Positions 11,143 to 22,554 of a stretch of 52,551 nt of DNA are shown here, piece after piece. Origin of the DNA: Gnetum montanum (lineage: Eukaryota > Streptophyta > Gnetopsida > Gnetales > Gnetaceae); assembly GCA_015680685.1 (NCBI GenBank), contig MNCI01002184.1, positions 2,832-55,382 of the forward strand, given 5' to 3'. The translations under genes and the position numbers were made by a program. Position 1 is the first letter of the stretch, and each line of letters starts with the position of its first letter. Under the pieces are notes generated by a model. It made no database searches. It was not told the origin of the DNA and worked only from the letters and a program-made list of their open reading frames with translations.

Positions 11143-11490
11143 ATGCGGTAGGTAACAACGTGTAACAGTGCATAACATCATGTAACAACATGTAACATCA
11201 TGTAACAATATGTAACAGTGTAGCAGCATGTAACATCATGTAGCAACGTAGCATAATAGGATATTCCGCTACACTATGTGGCATAATAGGGTGTTACGCT
11301 ACGCTATGTAGCGTAATAGCATGTAACATCATGTAACAACGCGTAACAAGGTGTTATGCTATGCTATGCAGTCTGATAGTGTGTAACATCATGTAACAAC
11401 GCGTAACAAGGTGTTACACTATGCCATGCAACGTATCAATGCATAACATCATGTAATAACGTGTAATAGCGTAGTGCTATAAGGTGTTAA
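11143..11490 (-). repeat. 10-bp periodic GTAAC array in C LTR U3
   Basis: Runs of GTAACATCAT, GTAACAACGT, GTAACAGTGC and variants at almost exact 10-bp spacing, with two embedded near-palindromes of the GCTACGCTATGTAGCG type at about 11270-11315. The 5' LTR has a similar but rearranged array (17705-17990). Confidence 0.8.
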
Positions 11491-11562
11491 AAGTGTCATT
11501 GTTCCGACACTTAGAAAAATCTGCAGTCGAGATGCTGAGACCCGAAATTTTGTGGTGTTTCA

Positions 11563-13157
11563 ATGGTCCCTCTTTGTTGATGTCTAGAGGAGTGGCCCGA
11601 GAGACGTCGACAAAGAATGACAAAACACCACAGCAGACATATCACCAACGTCATTTGTCAGCACAAGATCGGATGTCGTTTTACCATGCTAAATAGTGTT
11701 ATGGGAACAAGGTTATGCTAAGGGACAAGGGGTATGGGCAATGCTGAGAAGATGAAATTTAAATGGTGGTAATGAAATGCAAACAGTGGATCATGATGTA
11801 AGATGCAAATTTAGCATGGCTAATAGTGACCATGGCATGAAGTAGCTTGCCCCTGGAATGTTGACCTTTTGTTATAGTGTTTATGAGGGTGTCAAAGTTC
11901 ATCCAAGGATGGGACAATTGCAAAGATGCAACATTTTTTTTTGTGAGGGGAACCTTCTTTGGGTTTGGCTTACTACTGAACATTAGCTACAAGTTAGTCA
12001 TCGAGAAGATGGGCTTTTTTTCCTAGGGATAATTGATGTTACATCCACTTAGGCTTTGACTATGCTATAGAAGCATCCCACAGGATGAATTGTGTAACAT
12101 CAACCATGGGTTATATAGTTGGTGTGAAGGGAATGCTAAGTGTGCCATTATGCGTATGCATCAGAGGAATGTGAGATCATGAATATGGAGTGTATGAGAG
12201 GATATTGGGATGAAGAAATGGATGTGCATAGGCTGTAATAGGGATGAGGGGGATGTGCACTCTTAAGTAGCTCAACTAGTCCAGTCATGCACATCAAAGC
12301 AATGTGATAACTTACTGTTGCGATGGCATGCACCCTTGCACGACCATCTCCAAGGCTTCATCCTACAAAAACAACTCAAAGAGGACAAGAAAACCAAAAA
12401 ACATGAAATGCAAGTGCAAATGCCAAATGTGAAGATGCTGCAAGTGCAAAACTATGAATATGCTGCAAATGTGTAAAATGATATGCTAGTTGCAAGTGCT
12501 TAGGAAACCAGTGAAGGTGCCAGGGCGAGGATGTTGCAAGTGTTCTGAATACTGCACTAATGGAAAGTGCTCCAAAAGAATCACCAGTATGATGGGAGGT
12601 GATGATGCTGTGAGTGCTTCCAAGGCAATGGAAAGTGTTTGGATCAGATTAGCTACATGCCAATTTAAAGTCTTGGTAGATTGTGAACCCAGTTTAAGGT
12701 CCTGGTAGACCGTGATGTGCTAGTTTATAGTCTTAGCAGACTATTGCATGCTAGTTTAATGTCATAACAGATAGTGGATGTTGTGCCAGTTTAATGTCAT
12801 GACCCAAGGACGAGCGGTGTTAGTTTATAGTCATAGCGGACTGGTGCTTACCTTGCTTGTGTAAGGTGTGATGTTGCATGCGTAGTCATGTTGTGCATCT
12901 GCAAAATCTGGCAAAAATCAACTAAAAAGAAAACAACATCAAGCAACATATGCCATAAAAAAAGTTAAAATGTATGAATGAAAGGAAAGTAATGCAAAAA
13001 GTGATAGTTTTAGGCTATTCCGAGCCGTAAGCTAGTTTAAGGCCTTTTCGGGCCATGTGTTTTTGTAGTTTTATGTTTTCAGATGTAATGTGTAAGCTAA
13101 ATGGATGGATGCATAAACAAAGTAAAATGAATATGTGAATAAAATGAAATGCCTGAT
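11563..13157 (-). other. Element C 3' non-coding region
   Basis: Begins at a purine-rich tract (AAAGAGGGACCAT on the element strand, 11563-11575) and aligns in patches with the 3' region of F (29891-31790). No RT, RNase H or integrase can be read. Repeats of the TAGTTTAAGGTCATAGCGGA type cluster at 12655-12845 and recur at 13010-13060. The rest is AT-rich with short unrelated frames. Confidence 0.6.
12655..12845. repeat. Cluster of ~22-bp CTAGTTTAAGGTCATAGCRGA repeats (element C)
   Basis: At least six degenerate copies, for example GCTAGTTTATAGTCTTAGCA, CCAGTTTAATGTCATGACCC and GTTAGTTTATAGTCATAGCG. They correspond to the cluster downstream of integrase in F (31335-31745). Confidence 0.7.
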
Positions 13158-13259
13158 CTAAGTAAGTAGGCAACATGTAAATGCGTAGGCTAGTGCGATG
13201 TAAATAAAAGTCAAAAATGCATTGGAAGTGGAGGCAAAGGGTAAGCAAGCATTTAGCAC

Positions 13260-14110
13260 ATTTTTGGCCAAGGGAAGGTCTTGGTCATGTAGTTGCTTCC
13301 TAAGCAGGCATGGATTAGGGAGTGTGCAAGACTTATGATCCTGTCGGAGGTTGTTGGCTTCAACCACTTGTTCGGGTGTTTTAGCCTTAGGCGCTACATT
13401 GGTTTTTATAGGTATACCACCAAGAAACTCTTCTTCTAAAACTTGTGCCATGTCTATGTCATGGATAGCTGAAGAGGAAGCGTTATCACCATGGATGATA
13501 ACTTGACCACCTTCATATGGAAGATGGATTTATTGGTGGATGGGAGAGGAGATGGCCCTTAGTTGGGCTAGCCAAGGCCTACCTAGAATCATGTTGAAAC
13601 ATGACATTTCTTCTATGATAGTGAAATCTGCACTAGTGGGGAATTGCTCTCCTGCCACAAAGGCTAATTTGATGGCCCCCTGACTGTGATGCGTGATCCG
13701 TTGAAGGATTTTAGACATGTGGTTTTGGTTGGCCTTATTTCATCTGCCAGGCCTAGCTTATCAATGACAAAGTGCACTACTACGTTTTTTGCTACACCAT
13801 CATCATCATGTACTCTACGGATGGTATATTGTCCAACATGAATGCTAATGGACAGTGGAGCTGTAGTAAGCTCCTCTTGTTCAGGGTTGACTTTAACTGT
13901 ATTATTGTGGAACACTAAAGATGTTACATTTGGTTCCTGTGGTGTAGGGGGTAGCATTGTTGCACGGATGGATGTCTCATTTCTAGAGATGTTTTCCATA
14001 ACAGGAATGGAGGCCAAGACTTGGGCCAATGCTTGGCAGTGAGTAGATGAGGTCATGACTAGGTCATACAAACTCAATGTTGTGTTCTTTTTCTTGAGCA
14101 TTTTTTTCAC
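13260..14110 (-). pseudogene. Element C protease region
   Basis: Aspartic protease that would cut the gag-pol polyprotein. KKKNTTLSLYDLVMTSSTHC matches F. The active-site triad is seen as HDDDGVAKNV near 13790, a changed form of the D-D-G-S-A-x-N-V type common in Tat/Athila plant proteases; loss of the usual Ser/Thr-like context and the frame shift near 13700 argue it is dead. Downstream ILGRPWLAQLRAISS and IHLPYEGGQVIIHGD are the usual post-protease segment that leads into RT in complete elements; here it fades out by about 13200. Confidence 0.7.
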
Positions 14111-14439
14111 CTAGGTTAGTGCAATTGTAAAGTCCTTGTCATTAGCCATTGTGTTGGTTTTGACTTCCTCCATGTGGCTAGAGAGACAGATCTCTCGGGA
14201 TGGGGACTTAGGCTTGGTTTGCTTGGCCTGCTTGGGGATAGGGGCCCCAGTGTTTGGTTGTTGCTTGTTAGTTGTGGCTTTTGCTTCAACTGTGGGGGTT
14301 TCGAGGTGCTCATTTGTCTTCTTGTGTTGCCATTTGGTAGGTCTACCTGGGTTGCTAGTGGGGTCAACCCCTGAAGGAGGAGGGATTGAGATGTTGCCCA
14401 CTGTTGGGCTTCGGGTAGGTGAGTGGCCATCACATTGTG

Positions 14440-16383
14440 GCACTCTTATGAAAAATGGTAACTTATGCAGTGTTGTTGTATGGTCATCTTGTTGTGGTAC
14501 CTTTATAACAAAAGGTTTCCTAGCGATTGTTGTTGCATCATGCCAATTTAACATCTTAGCGGATGGTTGCTGTGGAACTTTGCCACAAAGGGTGCTTTGG
14601 GTGCTTAAGATGGCACTTTGACAACAAAGTCAGGCCTCTTGCTTGTGGAGGCTAAGGGAATCCTTGCCTTGCTGGGAGGTGCATGGATCATAAAAGGTTG
14701 TTGCACAGGTTTGGGCTTGCCACCTATGTTAATGGAATTTATGACATAGGAGGCATCATTTGTGTTGGATTGACTCACCGTGTTGATCGCTAATTGGCCA
14801 TGTTTTATCATTCTTTGCAGGTCATCCTGCAAAGCACGACAGTTGTCTATGCTATGACTAGCCAATTGGTGGTAATGAAAGTATTGGTCTAGCTTGAAGT
14901 GTTGTGGAATTGGGGGCTCATTTGGCACTGCTAAAGTAGGGTTCCTTAGTAGTTTGTAGTACCTATCATGTTTTTGGTGAGAAATTTCTGATACGTGTTT
15001 TTGATGGATTTGCCCAGCTTTCAAGAGTTGCTCTAGTAGTTCAGAGGGTTGCACTGGTAGTGGTATATACTTTGAGAAGTCCTTGCACTAAAAGTTGGAT
15101 CTTGGGGTAGCCCCTGTCAGTGTAGGTGAGTTGGTGCCAGAATTGGTAGTTTTGTTAGTTGGGGCTTGGGGCTGCTTAGCTATTGGACCCCAGTGGGTAG
15201 CTTTTGTGCTTGTGGCTACATGCTTGCAAGCATGTTGGTTTCTGTAGGCCATATAGGCTGGATCATTGCTAGCTTGTGCTGCATCCTCTATGTTTTTTGC
15301 TTGGGCAAAGGCTTGGCTAAGAGACTTTGGGGCTAGATAATATAGTTTGGACTTAATAAAGTCATTTACTGCACCTTTAAAGATGGCCAATAGATGCACT
15401 TCTACCAGGGGTTCATGCATTTCAGTCAATGCAGCATTCCAACGTTGGAGGAATTTTGACATGGGCTCTACAGGCCTTTGTTTAACTTACATAAGTTGGT
15501 CAAGGGTTGCCTCAGGCTTTAGGTTGTACCTGAAGTGTGTCACAAACTTGGTTATAAGATCCTCCAAAGAGGAGATTGAGGCTATGGGTAGTGCATGATA
15601 CCAGTCTAAGGCCTTGTCCGTGAGTGACATGGGAAACACGTGCATGATAGTATGTGGCCAAGCTTGAAGGAGTAGGAATTTAGATTGAAATGTGACCAAG
15701 TATGCATTAGGGTCCCCTTCACCATTGTACTTGGTAAATCAAGGCAATTGGGCCCCATTTGGAAGAGTTAGGGGTGGTACCATAGGACTTATGGGGTTGT
15801 CTCCATAGAAGTCCACCACCTTGATGATGTCAGAGGAGGCAACCTTAAGTTGGTTGATCTCCTCCGTCAAGCTTTGTATCAGCTGGAATGCTTGATCCAA
15901 GCTTGGGGATATGCCAGCTGGTTGCATTGGCTGGGCTTGGATTAGTTGTGGAGTTTTCCAGTTTAATGTTGTAGCAGACGGTTGTTGCCAGTTTAATGTC
16001 ATAGCAAACGATTGCTAATGTAATGGCTGAGAAATGGGTGCAGTGATTGGAATGGGCCATACACGGGTGGGTTGGACGAACATTGTAGACACCGATGAGG
16101 CCGACGGGATATAGGATGCTTGAGTTATTTGGAGCTGGGAGGTGGTCCCTACATGAGCATAGTGCTGGGCAAATGCTTTAGTTGCTTGTGAGGAAGGCTC
16201 ATTTGGCATGGTCACTATCTTGGAGGGAATGGATGGACCAAACCAAGGAGGGCCTGTGTTAGGGGAGTGGTTGTTGGAAAACGGTGTGGAGATGGCTCTC
16301 GTGTTCGAAGTGGGCCTCAAATTCATCTTCCTCATTCTATGAGGCTTCCTTGTAGGTTGTCCTTGCATCATGCTTATTTGCAC
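14440..16383 (-). pseudogene. gag: Element C gag
   Basis: Reads MQISMMQGQPTRKPHRM at 16383, then a Pro/Gln-rich region, a conserved FYGDNPISPM block, and the retrotransposon gag core at about 15740-15100 (FTKYNGEGDPNAYLVTF, KALDWYHALP, LITKFVTHFRYNLKPEATL, KFLQRWNAALTEMHEPL). A zinc-finger-like motif YFHYHQLASHSIDNCRAL sits near 14880; its first Cys is lost. Close relative of F gag. Broken by a few stops and shifts. Copies of the CTAGTTTAA-type repeat lie within the coding region at 15957-16017 and 14535-14570. Confidence 0.78.
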
Positions 16384-16675
16384 GGATGAGTTGGGACAAA
16401 AACTAGTGGTAGGACTCTATGAGTAGGATTATGTCAAACAAGGAGGGGTTATACTCCTGTCCATTTCAGTGGACTCATTCGTAGTCTTGATTTGCCTCTA
16501 AATCAAGGTAATCCACTGGTAGTCCTACTTGGATTTTGGCACAAAAAAAATTGTATTGTTTGTGGCTTAATGCGGCATGCTTTGGCTGGATTGTGGTATC
16601 AAGTGTCTTAAACACCAACATGGAAGGTTGACCTGGATTCATATTCACAAATCAGGTTGTGAGAGTTGCTGTTTG

Positions 16676-17025
16676 CAGAAAATGGCTAACTCTAAAAATG
16701 GCAGAAAATGGCTAACTCTAAAAATAGCAGAAAATGGTAGGAAAATAACTAAATCAGGAAAACAGCAGAAAAATGAGTAATCTTCTGGTAGTAGGAAAAC
16801 AACAGAAAAATAAGTAAATTTTCCGGTAGTAGGAAAATAGCAGAAAAATAAGTAAATTTTCCGGTAGCAGGACAACAACAGAAAAATAAGTAAATCTTCC
16901 GATAATAGGAAAATAGGGCTAAGTGTAAAAATGTAGAGAAAATGCTAAGTATGAAAATGCAGAAAAATGGCTAAATCTGAAAATGCAGAAAAAAAATGCT
17001 AGGTGCTAAAATGCAGAAAAATAGG
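16676..17025. repeat. Tandem repeats in element C leader
   Basis: About three copies of a ~38-bp unit built on CAGAAAAATAAGTAAATTTT and TCCGGTAGTAGGAAAA (about 16762-16915), flanked on both sides by shorter ~24-30-bp repeats of GCAGAAAATGGCTAACTCTA type. Confidence 0.75.
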
Positions 17026-17047
17026 CCCTCCTTCTAGCACCAAAAAC
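17026..17047 (-). promoter_or_regulatory. Primer binding site of element C
   Basis: On the element strand the 5' LTR is followed by TTTTTGGTGCTAGAAGGAGG. F has the equivalent site (45165-45188). I cannot assign the tRNA with confidence. Confidence 0.6.
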
Positions 17048-18074
17048 TGTAGTGACAGAAAACGTCGGTGGCTGGAAACACCGAGAGGTCTTCGGGCACA
17101 CAGCCTAACCCCAAATCCATGCGAGGGCAGTGCTGGAGAAAATGGATTCAGGGTGCCCTGAACGATCTTGTCAATCATACAGGGACTTAATCGGTGTACA
17201 ATAACCCTTTTGCAAATAATAAAAGAAAACACAATGTGCACACGATTTAATGCTTAACAATGGCAAATAAATGTTGTGATCAGCAAAAAAAAGAGTTTAA
17301 ATAGAAAGATACACTACCCTGAAAAAGGGTACAGGTATATAAAGTGTACAATAGGCACAGTAGGAGCAGAATCATTCTCTCGGTGGTGTTGGGCTATAAA
17401 ATCTGGTGCTCACTGTGATAAACTATGCCTCCTGGGTTGGTGGTCATAATATACCATTTAATGTGCCTCTCTGTTGGTGTGGTGTGCTCTAGGTCTCGTT
17501 TGCCCATGGAGCTAAGTGCCAGAATGCTAAAATCCAAATGCCCAAAACAATAAAAAAAATGCCAACTGCTTTGCTGGTCAAGAAATTGAAGCTTTCCCCC
17601 CTTTTTTTTTCTCCCACCTCCTTTTTCCCAAAAAGAGGACGTAGAGGTATTTATAGGGTTAGGGTTAGTCCAAAATGCAAATTTGGTGCCACGTGGCAGT
17701 GCGGTAGGTAACAACGTGTAACAACACGTAATAGTGCGTAACAACACGTAACATCATGTAACAGCATGTAATAGTGTAACAACATGTAACATCATGTAAC
17801 AGTGCTTAACAACATAGCATAACACCCTATTATGCTACGCTATGCAGCGTAATAACGCGTAACATCATGTAACAATGCGTAACATCATGTAATAGTGTGT
17901 AACATCATATAACAACACGTAAGTGCGTAACATCATGTAACAGCGTGTAAGCACGTAACATCATGTAACAACGCGTAACAGCATAGTGTTACAAGGTGTT
18001 AAAAGTGTCATCGTTCCGACACTTAGAAAAATCTACAGTCAAGATGCCGAGACTTGAAATTTTGTGGTGTTTCA
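17048..18074 (-). repeat. Element C 5' LTR
   Basis: 1027 bp partner of 10497-11562. Ends TGAAACACC...CACTACA on the element strand. TATA at 17648-17658 (minus), GTAAC array at 17705-17990. Confidence 0.88.
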
Positions 18075-18769
18075 GACACCATCATGATGACAGTCCTCCT
18101 TATTCTTCACCTTCATCATTTCCTTCACCCTCTCTTTCAGGATCTAGATGTAGTTGCAAGGAAAAAGACCTTGAGGATAATGGTAAGTGAAATAGGAATC
18201 ATTATTAAAAGCAGCCAAGAAAGGGGAAAAGGGCATTCTACAGAAACTCATCATGAAAGGAGGGAGAGTAGGGAACAACATAGGCATCATAGATGCCCTA
18301 GATAGTATGATCATGATGAACCTCTACTTGCTATCCAAAGTATGCTAGATATAACTAAGGCTATTAGAATCCCAACAAGGCACCAAACAGATAGTAGGAT
18401 CAAAAGATTAGACATGAACAATATCGCACGATTTGAAGGGGGATACAACGTTGATCCTCAAAATCATTTGCAAGCATTTCATAATGCATGTACCTTGCAA
18501 AACATAGAAAATGAGTGGCAAAAACTCAAGTTGTTTTCATAGACACTAATTAAGGAAGAGAAAATATGGTACTAGTCCTTAGAACCAAAGTCCATCCATC
18601 AATGGAGTACCATGTTAGAACTATTCAATGATAAGTATCAAACATACTCCGAAGTGTTCAACCTACGAAAGCCAAATCCAAGGATGGAAACAAGGAGGAC
18701 ATGAACCCTTGGATGCTGTCATGGGCTAATATTATTCATTATTACATTGTTGCCTAGGCCATGATTACT
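18075..18769 (+). pseudogene. gag: Element B gag, middle part
   Basis: Continues B gag after C. The gag core is seen at 18340-18680: QSMLDITKAIRIPTRHQ, then NNIARFEGGYNVDPQNHLQA, KLKLFS, and W-S-T-M-L-E-L-F-N-D-K-Y-Q-T-Y, each matching element A. Interrupted by stops (mostly TAG) and then by the LINE. Confidence 0.7.
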
Positions 18770-18784
18770 CACAAAGGGAATAAC
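18770..18784. repeat. Left target site duplication of the LINE
   Basis: CACAAAGGGAATAAC, repeated exactly at 19666-19680. Confidence 0.8.
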
Positions 18785-19665
18785 CAAATGCTTATCTGGC
18801 TCTGAACCTTGGAAGCTACTTTTCCTTAAACGCATACAGCTTGGGAAGCCCAAAGGTAGTAATTATTGGAATAATACTCATTTCCTTAACTGGATTCTTT
18901 TTCCCACTGGTATTACCATTTCTGGTTCTGTTGTCATCAAACACATTTGGAAGGCATGGTGTTATATCAGTCAGTTTTGGAACTTTAACACTATCACTAT
19001 CTCTTCCTCTACACTTGATAAGCTTTCTCCNNNNNNNNNNNNNNNNNNNNNNNNNNNNNNNNNNNNNNNNNNNNNNNNNNNNNNNNNNNNNNNNNNNNNN
19101 NNNNNNNNNNNNNNNNNNNNNNNNNNNNNNNNNNNNNNNNNNNNNNNNNNNNNNNNNNNNNNNNNNNNNNNNNNNNNNNNNNNNNNNNNNNNNNNNNNNN
19201 NNNNNNNNNNNNNNNNNNNNNNNNNNNNNNNNNNNNNNNNNNNNNNNNNNNNNNNNNNNNNNNNNNNNNNNNNNNNNNNNNNNNNNNNNNNNNNNNNNNN
19301 NNNNNNNNNNNNNNNNNNNNNNNNNNNNNNNNNNNNNNNNATTTATATCTGGTGTCGCCTTCGTCCCCTTATTCTCCATGCTATCTGGAAATTTCGTTGT
19401 AATGTGGTTTTTCAACGTGATTCTCCTACTAATATTCTCTCCTTGTCTATTCAAGGAGACATTGTTCAACAGCTAATGCTGCAGTTGAGCTCTTGAACTT
19501 TTTCTCTCTCGTTTTTCCTAATTTCTTGTAGTTCCTCTTTTGAGGGAAGCATGTCCTAATTTCTTGCAGTTTCTCCTCTTTTGAGGTGAGCATGTCCTAA
19601 TTTCTTGTACTATTTTCTTTATTCTCTATTAATTAAATTTATTTTTTGGGGTCCGACACCTCCCC
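18785..19665 (+). mobile_element. 5'-truncated LINE (L1-type, 3' end of ORF2)
   Basis: Flanked by a 15-bp direct repeat, the signature of target-primed reverse transcription. One frame on each side of an assembly gap reads as the C-terminal part of a plant LINE reverse-transcriptase protein: EPWKLLFLKRIQLGKPKG and VVIKHIWKAWCYISQFWNF before, and LILHAIWKFRCNVVFQRD ending in QLMLQLSS-stop after. A 3' UTR with a duplicated GCATGTCCTAATTTCTTG phrase follows. No clear poly(A) tail remains. The catalytic RT core lies upstream and is missing. Confidence 0.75.
19031..19340. other. Assembly gap (310 N)
   Basis: Run of N inside the LINE; its true length is unknown. Confidence 0.99.
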
Positions 19666-19680
19666 CACAAAGGGAATAAC
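19666..19680. repeat. Right target site duplication of the LINE
   Basis: CACAAAGGGAATAAC, exact match to 18770-18784. Confidence 0.8.
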
Positions 19681-21113
19681 TACACCATCTCGTAGATGGG
19701 CTTAGGCACGAACTACGAAGAATCCTTAGGACTTATGCCCAATGAAGGCTGTTTGAGCTTAGGGTCCATCAAGTACAAAGATTGTTGAAGCAAGTTGCTA
19801 AAGAGGTAGGTGAGTTAAATAAAGAAGAGAGTGTGGAAGAATATAATAGAGATCCTTCATTCTGAAAGAAGGGAGTTAGATTTTGTGAGAATAAAGAAGA
19901 GTCAGCACTTAAAGAGATGGTGAATAGGAAAACCTTGCCCATTCAACTCACCTTAAGGAGGTGGAAGCATATTTGCCAATACTACAATCACTAGATGAAA
20001 TTGAGATAAAGATCAAGAAGATGGCGGAATGGATACATGAAAAATGTGGAGAATATGCCAACACTATTAGAGTTAGAACCATGAAAAACCAAGAAGTAAG
20101 ATAAAACATCCTTAGACAATTAGAAAGAAGGGTTGAAGAGAATAACTCAATTGCTAATCATACGTATCAATGTAACATTTTTCTGTATGATCATCCCAAA
20201 GGTCGATGCCCAATCATGTCACATTTACATGAGCATTGGGGAAGAATGATACATCAAGAGTTCATACAAAAATACTGTGTTCAATCACAGTGGCAAAAAT
20301 CCTAGTCGTGGGAGAGGCCACCCTCAAACTGGTCACACCCTTCATATCATCTGAAACCTAAGCATTTATCAAGTTCAGCATCCTATTTCCCCAACTAGGT
20401 CAACATATTCTATCTCACCACATTGTTATTATTTCCCTAAGTACTATCAGCCTGCATCCTTTCCAACAAGATCACCACCTCATGTGCCTTACACTTCTCC
20501 TCACCCTCAATATTCTCATCCTTCACCTCCTTCTACATCGCCACTAGTTGTTCTAGAAGGTTTTGCACCACAACACCAACCCACGAACGTTACTTGCACT
20601 GCTACTATCAATAGTAGTGAAGGTCCTCCATAACACCAAAAGTGTCCTTTCTTTATACATGACCATAGAAAGGGACCACACAGTTCCAAGACCACTGCAT
20701 CCTCCCACTCAGCACAAGTTCAACATTGTGGTGCATCCTTCTTCTCAAATCCAACACTTCATGCTACCCTATTACCTTATTAGGGCCACCAATCAAAACT
20801 CCAACAACTATGTAGCCCAATGAATATAGCCATGTAGGGAGACATATCGATCCTTGCATACCATCTTATGGTCAAAGGTGCCATAGTGGGTCAACTCCAT
20901 ATGAATTAAAATCATCTTCTAACTTGTCCCACTATGTCAACTTTAATACAATGTGTGCACCCCAATTTGGATACATTCCAACCACTATATCAAAAGACAC
21001 CCAGTGGTTTGGATATGACCAGGTCCCAATATTTCTGAAATGCATAGATCCAACCCTTTCATTTATTAATTCTTGCTATGATCAAAAGTTTAGTTATGGG
21101 GGATAACCCCCAT
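19681..21113 (+). pseudogene. gag: Element B gag, C-terminal part
   Basis: Picks up with DGLRHELRRILRTYAQ (element A: DGLRDETRETLGMY), then the charged QVAKEVGELNKEESVEEY segment, a Pro/Ser/His-rich region, and the conserved ending LSFINSCYDQKFSYGG that parallels FPFINPFHPQIFSYGW in A. Frame shifts and stops are frequent. Confidence 0.68.
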
Positions 21114-22554
21114 TGTAACAAATAGAATTAATAAATGTTTTTCCTTTTCTTTCATTTTGCAATTTTTGTTTTCCAATTTTTCATCTTTCAATTTTTCATT
21201 TTATCTTTTTATTGGTTGTTTCATCTATTTATTTATTATTTTATCTTTTTATGTGTAATCTCATCTACTTATAAAACACTCATGTGACTCGTTGGTTGAG
21301 GTGTTGTTCTATGCTATAAAGTCTCAGGTGGCTAATTACTTGGATAGTAATCCCACCACATCCACCCAACCATTCTATTAATAAGAGGTTCTACTCTAGG
21401 TATGATGATATTCTTGACATCATGAAAACTTAAAAGTAATTTTGTGCTCATTATGCCCAAAGCAAAAAATGATAGACTAAGAGGGAATGGCTAGGATGTG
21501 ACATCAAGGAGACTTGTGGATTCTCTTTGGTTACATTTGTAGGAGTTATCATCCAGCTTGGTTGTACTAAGATCCTTATAGATCTACCGAAAAATGGGAG
21601 TAAGAATAATAAAGGCACTAAATTGAAAAAAAATATCCCAATGCTATTCTTGGGGGTCTCATTGGAAAGACATGCATCCATGCTTGAAGGTAGGTGGCTT
21701 CTCTAGATTATGCATAAAAAAAAAAGAGAGAGAAAAAGTGTGCCAAAGTGGCCAAGCAAAAAGTGATAAAAAGATCAAGACAAGTATGCCACAAATTTCC
21801 AATCACTTCTCCCTTGAACAAAATGCCAAGTGATCATATGCCTTGATATCATGATGCTCTTATGGTTGTCCATCATTGGATAAAACAATGCGATGTCATT
21901 GATTAGAGGAATGGAATTGGTCTTAATTTTGAAGTGATAAGTTAATGACACATTAATCATGCCCTACACTCAAGATTTATTATGCCCTAGGTTAGTTACC
22001 TCATGTTCCAATCTCTACAATCCCTTCTACAATTCACCTCATCTCATTGTTCATGTATTTTTGACTTGTGTCTTGTGTAATATAGAATTCCTACCTCATC
22101 ATGGTAGTATCAACATGTGTGTGTTTTGCTGCATCGGTGTAGATTACATTTAATCCTTCTAGTGCCTATGGACATTTTAAGGTGTGGTTACGTAAGGGCA
22201 TTATAGGTTGGAACCTTCTTTGTGGAGCACCCACTTGTGTGACTTTTGTAATTTGTACTTGTTACACATCACCACATCATTTTATACCCTCTAAGTACTT
22301 AATTCCCAAATCTATTCATTCCTTTATCATCATTTTATCAAAAATTCCTCAAAACCATTACATGTCCTTTTATGTGTCACCTAAATAAATTAGGTCTAAC
22401 ATTAAACTTTTAGGGCAACTTCCTTGAAAAATTTCTAACTGTAAAATCATACTAAGTAAAGAATTCGACATTTATTAAAGGTAATGAACAAGGTATGAAA
22501 TAATTAAACTTCTTTCAATAACCTTACTAACAATTGATCTTTGTGTGATTATAG
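21114..22554 (+). other. Non-coding spacer between gag and ORF2 of element B
   Basis: Aligns with 4266-6210 of A for most of its first half: T-rich run, AAAACACTCATGTG block at about 21274, a GACATCAAGGAGACTTGTGG block near 21505, and an A-rich then AG-rich tract at 21714-21740. The GATATC-TATA module of A is missing. Ends at a splice acceptor. Confidence 0.62.
22529..22554 (+). promoter_or_regulatory. Conserved splice acceptor at ORF2 start (element B)
   Basis: TACTAACAATTGATCTTTGT then GTGATTATAG, directly before ATG. TACTAAC is a textbook branch-point sequence. Matches the site in A at 6183-6210. Confidence 0.58.

Larger units (their letters stand above)
10497..11562 (-). repeat. Element C 3' LTR
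   Basis: 1066 bp direct repeat partner of 17048-18074. In element orientation it starts TGAAACACCACAAAATTTC, carries a long periodic GTAAC array in U3, then a TATA box, and ends CACTATA (originally CACTACA). Confidence 0.88.
16384..17047 (-). other. Element C leader between PBS and gag
   Basis: No coding sequence. Holds the tandem repeats at 16676-17025 and the PBS at its right end. Confidence 0.6.
10497..18074 (-). mobile_element. Element C: gag-protease-only relative of F (minus strand)
   Basis: LTRs 17048-18074 (5') and 10497-11562 (3') with termini TGAAACACC...CACTACA on the minus strand, PBS next to the 5' LTR and AAAGAGGGA tract next to the 3' LTR. Flanks GAAAC (10492-10496) and GACAC (18075-18079) are a likely target duplication with one change. 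Gag and protease are recognisable and match F closely; RT, RNase H and integrase are absent. It is inserted in gag of B. Length 7.6 kb. Confidence 0.85.

Noticed and set aside
11143-11490. Telomere-like or centromeric satellite reading of the GTAAC array
   Set aside because: The array is confined to the two LTRs of C and does not match the plant telomere unit TTTAGGG.
13842-14621. Plus-strand frames of up to 161 codons opposite C gag-protease
   Set aside because: Antisense shadows of the minus-strand Pro/Lys/Thr-rich coding region, with no promoter, splice sites or recognisable domain, unlike J.
18816-19476. Long frames on both strands through the 310-N gap
   Set aside because: Their length comes from the Ns; the real signal is the LINE frame on either side of the gap.
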